A DNA stretch of 10,549 bases from UBA965 sp046303375 (GTDB lineage: Bacteria; Chloroflexota; Chloroflexia; Chloroflexales; Roseiflexaceae), in NCBI GenBank assembly GCA_046303375.1, contig JBKCGB010000081.1, positions 1 through 10,549 of the forward strand. Direction: 5' to 3'. Of this stretch, positions 7,053-10,549 are shown piece after piece. The first letter of the stretch is position 1. Each line of letters begins with the position of its first letter. Under the pieces are notes generated by a model, which saw only the letters and a list, made by a program, of their open reading frames with translations, was not told the origin of the DNA and ran no database searches. The position numbers and the translations under genes are program-made.

Positions 7053-7058
7053 AAGGAG
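7053..7058 (+). promoter_or_regulatory. Shine-Dalgarno site that fixes the DUF507 start
   Basis: AAGGAG is followed by six bases and the ATG at 7065. An in-frame ATG at 7059 touches the site and cannot use it. A GTG at 7035 lies upstream and would add ten residues not typical of the family. The site therefore selects 7065. Confidence 0.8.
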
Positions 7059-7064
7059 ATGCAT

Positions 7065-7349
7065 ATGCGGCTGTCTCATAACAAAGTGGCACGTTATGCC
7101 GAACAGTTGGTCGATGTCCTCGCTGATACGGATGGTGTCATGTTTGATTGTGATGATGCTGATTTGCGTGTTGCCATCATCGACATCATGACCGATGAAT
7201 TGATGGTCGAAGAACGCCTCGATGCCGAGTTGCACGAGCTTTTGCAAAAAAATGCGCATTACGAGATTTCGATGCGCCGTGTCAATTACGATGAACTCTT
7301 TAAAAAGGCCAAAGCCCAAGAAGTGCGCCGTCGGCGTATCGTGTTGTAA
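7065..7349 (+). CDS. DUF507 family protein
   Basis: A 94-residue protein of the DUF507 family, small conserved bacterial proteins without a known function, found in several deep-branching phyla including Chloroflexota. The family features I recognise are the start MRLS with a following helix (MRLSHNKVARYAEQLVDVL), the middle DELMVEERLDAELHELLQK (44-62), and the end with Y-D-E-L-F-K-K-A-K and a basic R-R-R-R-I-V-L tail (75-94). The middle is strongly acidic and the tail strongly basic; the whole looks helical and has no signal peptide or membrane span. Its start is set by AAGGAG at 7053. It is the only gene of its transcript, with its own promoter. Its stop codon TAA (7347-7349) directly abuts the stop of the opposing PyrK-like gene. 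I make no functional claim. Confidence 0.88.
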   Translation: MRLSHNKVARYAEQLVDVLADTDGVMFDCDDADLRVAIIDIMTDELMVEERLDAELHELLQKNAHYEISMRRVNYDELFKKAKAQEVRRRRIVL

Positions 7350-8114
7350 TTAGAGCGTATGCACGCCAAACCACGGTCCCGTTTCACAGGCGAGACGTGG
7401 GCCATTGCGTGTCTGCACACGGCATTGCTGACAGCTGGCACTAGCACATGGTAATGGCGTAGTAGGGATGGCCGTTGCCGTGTATTTGCCGCCACGTAGG
7501 CGTACGGTGCGCACCATCTGGATCAGCGTATTGGTGACTGGCATGGTGGCCGCTATATAAATATGATCTGCCCAGCGCATCAATTCGGGCAAGCGTTTTT
7601 CCACCACACGCAAAATGTTTTCACTCCCCGCTAAATATTCCACATCCAACGGCAACAACTGCGGGTCGATGTGCCACAACGGGCTCATGTCTCCTGCCAC
7701 AAAGGTCACACTGGTATGGCGGGCATTGAGTGCAGTGGCCAACCCCAACAACCGCACACTCCCCTCGGCTTGCCCCAAACACAGCGCCGTGCCACGCTCG
7801 GGGAGCGCATGTGGCATGCTCCCGTGTGGCCCGTGACATGTCACCACGCTCCCCACCGCTTGTGTGGCCAACCACGCCCATCCCTCGTCACTCTGTGGCG
7901 AAATCACAATGCCGATGCGCCCCAGTTTGGCATCGACAGCAGCCGGGAAGCTCGGGCGCAACAGCGCACGCTGCGGACGCTGTGGGTCGTCACACAGGAG
8001 TTGTAGATACTGCCCAGTCTGCCAATGTGCGGCGAGCTGGGCGGCTTCAAATGCGACCCACTGCAAATTACCGACTGGACGCGATTCACAGATGGTCAGG
8101 TGGTGTGTTTTCAT
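7350..8114 (-). CDS. PyrK-like flavin/[2Fe-2S] electron-transfer protein
   Basis: A 254-residue protein of the ferredoxin-reductase superfamily, closest in layout to PyrK, the electron-transfer subunit of class 1B dihydroorotate dehydrogenase. PyrK passes electrons from dihydroorotate oxidation through FAD and a [2Fe-2S] cluster to NAD. The C-terminus has the PyrK cluster ligands intact: Cys223, Cys228, Cys231 and Cys243, in the spacing CX4CX2CX11C, followed by ETGPWF (PyrK: DGPVF). The beta-barrel FAD region has GQYLQLL (34-40) and LLRPSFP (51-57), a weak version of the R-P-x-S FAD motif. The nucleotide-binding loop, normally G-G-G-x-G-x-x-P, here reads CLGQAEGSVRLLGLA (112-126). NAD binding may thus be lost or altered. 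ATG 8114 is preceded by AAGGA at a short spacing. No pyrD is nearby; it seems monocistronic. It may be a true PyrK or a relative serving another oxidoreductase. Confidence 0.78.
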   Translation of the reverse strand: MKTHHLTICESRPVGNLQWVAFEAAQLAAHWQTGQYLQLLCDDPQRPQRALLRPSFPAAVDAKLGRIGIVISPQSDEGWAWLATQAVGSVVTCHGPHGSMPHALPERGTALCLGQAEGSVRLLGLATALNARHTSVTFVAGDMSPLWHIDPQLLPLDVEYLAGSENILRVVEKRLPELMRWADHIYIAATMPVTNTLIQMVRTVRLRGGKYTATAIPTTPLPCASASCQQCRVQTRNGPRLACETGPWFGVHTL

Positions 8115-8145
8115 GGTTCCTTGAATACCGCATGCATGTGCGATT

Positions 8146-8154
8146 AGTGTACCA
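8146..8154 (-). promoter_or_regulatory. Possible extended -10 element for the PyrK-like gene
   Basis: The minus strand reads TGGTACACT: TACACT matches the -10 consensus at four of six positions and has the extended TGn. Transcription would begin near 8139, about 25 bases before the ATG at 8114. No good -35 is seen (TTCATT lies 17 bases upstream). This is a weak prediction based on position and sequence. Confidence 0.3.
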
Positions 8155-8200
8155 CGCACGCACATGGAAATGAAAAATGAAGAATCATGGTGGGTACAGC

Positions 8201-8224
8201 AGCAACGCATGACCATGCCTTGCT
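8201..8224. repeat. 24-base inverted repeat between the reductase and PyrK-like genes
   Basis: Two arms, AGCAACGCATG and CATGCCTTGCT, are reverse complements except at one position (the sixth base of the first arm), separated by two bases. As RNA this would form a hairpin of ten pairs with one mismatch and a tight loop. It lies 26 bases after the aldo/keto reductase stop on the minus strand and about 60 bases upstream of the predicted PyrK-like promoter. It could be a terminator for the reductase transcript, although the T-rich stretch on the minus strand begins only about 15 bases further on, or an operator. The 135-base gap holds nothing else I can support apart from the weak -10. Confidence 0.5.
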
Positions 8225-8249
8225 ACTATATTCGCGCCATACCCATCAA

Positions 8250-9158
8250 TTACACAAACAACGGCTGCCCGCGAAACAGCTCGTGGATTGCACGCCGCTC
8301 AGCGTCACTCGGCCCTACTCCGTCGCAATAGTGCAGGTTTGCGGCGAGCTGTTCGGGTTGGGCTGCCCCTGTCAGCGTCACTGCAATGTCGTCACTGGTC
8401 AAACTATAGCGCATGGCTGCCTCCACAAACCCATGTGCCCCTGGCTTCCTGAGGTGCGTAATCAATCCTTTGCGCCGCTCGGCTTCGGCCAAGAGGTCAT
8501 GGTGGTCACGCAAAAACGGCGCTGGTGTGTCGGTTATAATCCCCATCCCGAGCGGGCTACCGTTGATGACGCCAATCTGTTGCGCCTGCGTCAGCGGGGC
8601 CAGCTGGTCGTGGAGTGTCGTGTCAATCAGCATATAGCGACAATAGGTCAGTACCGTATCCACGTACCCAGTCGCAATATACGGCGTCAAGATGCCTAGA
8701 TTGCGCGCATTGACACCAATGGCACGTACTTTGCCTGCTTTTTTGAGGTCGAGAAAGGCAGCAATGCAACCATTGATCGCCACGTCAAATGTGGTGGTTT
8801 CGGCTTCGTGGAGCTGAATCAGGTCGATGTAATCGGTCTGCAGGCGGCGCAAACTGGCCTCCACACTCGCCATGGTGGTGGCGTAGTCGTAGGGTGTGCC
8901 ACGCATGACGGCTTTGGTGGCGAGGATGACCTGCGACCGCTTGCCGCCTGCTAGCGCTACGCCAAAACGCCGCTCACTTTCACCCAGCCCGTACTGTGCC
9001 GCCGTATCGAGAAAGTTGACCCCCGCATCCATGGCCATGTGAATAACGCGCACGGCCTGTGATTCGGGGACATCGCCGAACTCGTTGCCAATCGCTGCTC
9101 CGCCCAATCCCAGCCGTGACACACGCCACCCCGTGCGCCCTAGTGTGGTGTACTGCAT
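8250..9158 (-). CDS. Aldo/keto reductase, sugar (L-galactose/L-fucose) dehydrogenase-like
   Basis: A 302-residue TIM-barrel oxidoreductase of the aldo/keto reductase superfamily. The start MQYTTLGRTGWRVSRLGLGG is the family's usual first strand. The catalytic tetrad is complete: Asp51 and Tyr56 in NFLDTAAQYGLGES, Lys82 in ILATKAV, and His117 in DYIDLIQLHEAE. The later GSPLGMGI segment (about 217-224) matches the cofactor-side loop. The pattern DTAxxYGxGxSE with a Q-L-H-E/D-x-E strand is most like L-galactose, L-fucose or D-threo-aldose dehydrogenases, which oxidise a sugar to its lactone with NAD(P). Substrate and cofactor preference remain inferred. ATG 9158 is chosen over an in-frame start at 9212 because GAGG lies seven bases upstream and because it overlaps the preceding stop as TGATG, indicating translational coupling. 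The partner is the toroid protein upstream, so the enzyme may oxidise a sugar released by it. Confidence 0.9.
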   Translation of the reverse strand: MQYTTLGRTGWRVSRLGLGGAAIGNEFGDVPESQAVRVIHMAMDAGVNFLDTAAQYGLGESERRFGVALAGGKRSQVILATKAVMRGTPYDYATTMASVEASLRRLQTDYIDLIQLHEAETTTFDVAINGCIAAFLDLKKAGKVRAIGVNARNLGILTPYIATGYVDTVLTYCRYMLIDTTLHDQLAPLTQAQQIGVINGSPLGMGIITDTPAPFLRDHHDLLAEAERRKGLITHLRKPGAHGFVEAAMRYSLTSDDIAVTLTGAAQPEQLAANLHYCDGVGPSDAERRAIHELFRGQPLFV

Positions 9159-10549
9159 CACTGCACCTCGCGCGGGCGGATGAGTGCATCGCCGTCCTGT
9201 GGCTGTTGCCACGGGTTGGCGTACGATGGGCGATTGACGTAGCGCTGCATCTGCATCACCAACGTCGCCCCCGACATCGGGTCAATATCCAGCGTATACC
9301 AGCTGGCATGCACGTCGTGTGTGGCGATGGCATGACCATGCTCATCCACGATATCGACCCTGCCAAACTGATGCTCACCAAAGGTGCCGGCCTGGATGAC
9401 CACGCGCCGCACCTGGGTGGCATCGGTATTGACCAGCGTCAGCGTCACCGCTGCGGCATCGAGATGTGACACCAGTGCTGCCACTCCTGGCGGCAAGCCG
9501 GGACGGCGGCGTTGGGCGTCGTAGTAACGCACCTGGCCGAATTGTAGGCCGCCGTGCGAGATGTGCATGGGGGCGCCCAGCGTCAACTGCAACAACCCCT
9601 CCACACACACCGGCGTCAACTCTTGCCAGGCGTGAATGGGGTCGACATGCATGTTGATGTTGAACGTCTCTTGCGATAGCCCCGTGATGTCGTGCCAGTT
9701 GGCGGGATCAGCGATGGGGAGCATCATTTTGCGCAGTTGATTGGCCACTAGCGTCAAATTGGCGCTAAGCATGCGGCTGGGGAAGTCGGGGTTGCGCCCT
9801 TGGATGTACTCAAACCACGGCAACGTGTTGTTGATGTAGTGTTTGCCCACCCCTACGCGGATCTCGTTCCAGTCGTGTTGGCGCGGGATGCGCATCACCC
9901 GCTGCAAATCCTCGTCGGCCAGCGAGGCATACCACAGATAGATGGGGTATTTGTGCAGTGGCGGACGATAATCGCTCCAGCCCGCATCAAAATGCCGATT
10001 TGGCGTGACAAACAGCCCGTCGTGCATCTGCCCCAGCGCCCAGTTGGCGTCGAGTTGCTCACGTGCTAGCGCCAACCAGCGGGTGTCGCCAGTGATGAGC
10101 AGGGCGTTCATGCAGGCGTTGGTGATGGGCTCGATGATGGTCATAAAACCGTGTGGCCAGCGCCAGCCGTAGTAGCCGCCCCACCACTTGCCATCGAGAT
10201 ATTCGCCGATCTGGTCGCTCAGTCCCACGTTGTCGGGGATAATTCCGCCGTTGCGCTGGCTACGCTCGTGCCAGGCGGCAATATAGTCACAAATCCAACG
10301 GTGCAATGTTTCATCACCACTATATAAAAAAGCGTGTGTGATGAGTCCTGTGGCATTGAGGTTGAGGGGCACGTCACCGCGGTTCATGCGTGCGTTCATT
10401 TTAGTGATGATATCGGCATAAATCGCATCGTCGCTCCAGTGGCAACGCTTGCTGGCGAAATCCGTGTTGATGATATCTTCGAATGGGGCCAGGTAGTGGT
10501 CGAGCACCACACGGTGCGTCTGCCAGTCCTCAGCGGTGGCCACATGGCG
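9158..10549 (-). CDS. Probable (alpha/alpha)6-toroid carbohydrate-active protein, 5' end outside window
   Basis: At least 463 codons are open to the right edge, so the true start may lie beyond it; a GTG at 10543 is only the first possible start inside the window. I do not recognise a named family. The first ~340 residues (counted from that GTG) look like helical hairpins of an (alpha/alpha)6 toroid, as in six-hairpin glycosidases and related lyases, epimerases and hydrolases. Repeated helix patterns contain GDETLHRWICDYIAAW (76-91) and GDTRWLALAREQLDANW (152-168). Between them is an aromatic- and glycine-rich stretch, NGGIIPDNVG (98-107) and GKWWGGYYGWRWPHG (118-132), typical of a sugar-binding cleft. 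Residues ~350-435 look like a beta-sandwich domain (AAVTLTLVNTD, RRVVIQAGTF, WYTLDIDPMSGATLVM). No signal peptide can be judged. It overlaps the aldo/keto reductase by one base, so they form an operon. The catalytic residues and substrate are unknown; a role in glycan or sugar breakdown is inferred. Confidence 0.55.
   Translation of the reverse strand, partial: RHVATAEDWQTHRVVLDHYLAPFEDIINTDFASKRCHWSDDAIYADIITKMNARMNRGDVPLNLNATGLITHAFLYSGDETLHRWICDYIAAWHERSQRNGGIIPDNVGLSDQIGEYLDGKWWGGYYGWRWPHGFMTIIEPITNACMNALLITGDTRWLALAREQLDANWALGQMHDGLFVTPNRHFDAGWSDYRPPLHKYPIYLWYASLADEDLQRVMRIPRQHDWNEIRVGVGKHYINNTLPWFEYIQGRNPDFPSRMLSANLTLVANQLRKMMLPIADPANWHDITGLSQETFNINMHVDPIHAWQELTPVCVEGLLQLTLGAPMHISHGGLQFGQVRYYDAQRRRPGLPPGVAALVSHLDAAAVTLTLVNTDATQVRRVVIQAGTFGEHQFGRVDIVDEHGHAIATHDVHASWYTLDIDPMSGATLVMQMQRYVNRPSYANPWQQPQDGDALIRPREVQ

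Noticed and set aside
7035..7064. GTG start for DUF507 ten codons upstream
   Set aside because: The GTG has no ribosome site of its own, and the family begins at MRLS.
7730..8173. Plus-strand open frame of 147 residues opposite the PyrK-like gene
   Set aside because: Its composition is skewed to Arg, Pro, Ala and His, as expected for an antisense shadow, and the minus strand holds the four cluster cysteines.
8187..8699. Plus-strand open frame of 170 residues opposite the aldo/keto reductase
   Set aside because: Most of it is antisense to a clear enzyme gene, and it has no recognisable domain or ribosome site.
1..10549. Search for a defence, mobile or CRISPR system
   Set aside because: I saw no direct-repeat array, transposase, integrase, nuclease, toxin-antitoxin pair, tRNA or phage gene. 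The ABC exporter with methyltransferases is better explained as envelope or lipid metabolism than as restriction-modification, since neither methyltransferase has DNA-methylase motifs such as DPPY or PCQ.

Overview
The window looks like ordinary bacterial chromosome of middling G+C (by eye around the mid-50s per cent; not computed). The best guess is a member of the Chloroflexota, perhaps class Chloroflexia. The hints are a DUF507 protein, a bacterial mevalonate kinase, a Thr/Ser/Pro-rich lipoprotein with a PD40 propeller, and a methyltransferase type common beside glycan genes in that phylum. This is inference from protein style, and no ribosomal marker is present. I see no tRNA or rRNA gene, CRISPR array, IS element, phage gene or integrase. 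Genes are tightly packed and no gene-free stretch exceeds 300 bases.

Layout from left to right. Bases 1-306 hold the start of a mevalonate kinase gene (minus strand), cut at about base 60. Bases 1-58 appear to be the next part of the same gene in the opposite orientation, so the left edge looks like an inversion junction, probably an assembly or amplification chimera. Bases 311-1849 are guaA (GMP synthase, minus), read into the kinase gene with a 4-base gap. Bases 1943-2413 are a SixA-type phosphohistidine phosphatase (plus), divergent from guaA.

Bases 2429-6970 are five minus-strand genes spaced 14-25 bases apart, probably one operon. In transcription order they are two SAM-dependent methyltransferases, an ABC-2 exporter ATPase, its permease, and a lipoprotein with a six-motif PD40 beta-propeller. 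The set suggests modification and export of an envelope lipid or glycan, with the lipoprotein outside the membrane. The substrate cannot be read from the sequence.

Bases 7065-7349 are a DUF507 gene (plus) with its own good sigma-70-type promoter. It converges, with stop codons touching, on a PyrK-like flavin/[2Fe-2S] electron-transfer protein (7350-8114, minus) whose nucleotide-binding glycine motif is degenerate. Bases 8250-10549 are a coupled pair on the minus strand: a probable (alpha/alpha)6-toroid carbohydrate-active protein (5' end outside the window) followed, with a TGATG overlap, by an aldo/keto reductase of the sugar-dehydrogenase type. Together they suggest breakdown of a glycan and oxidation of the released sugar.

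Most of this is housekeeping or recognisable accessory metabolism. I do not see a clear new defence or mobile system. The points most worth a second look are the inverted kinase fragment, the methyltransferase-exporter-propeller operon, the odd PyrK-like protein and the sugar module.
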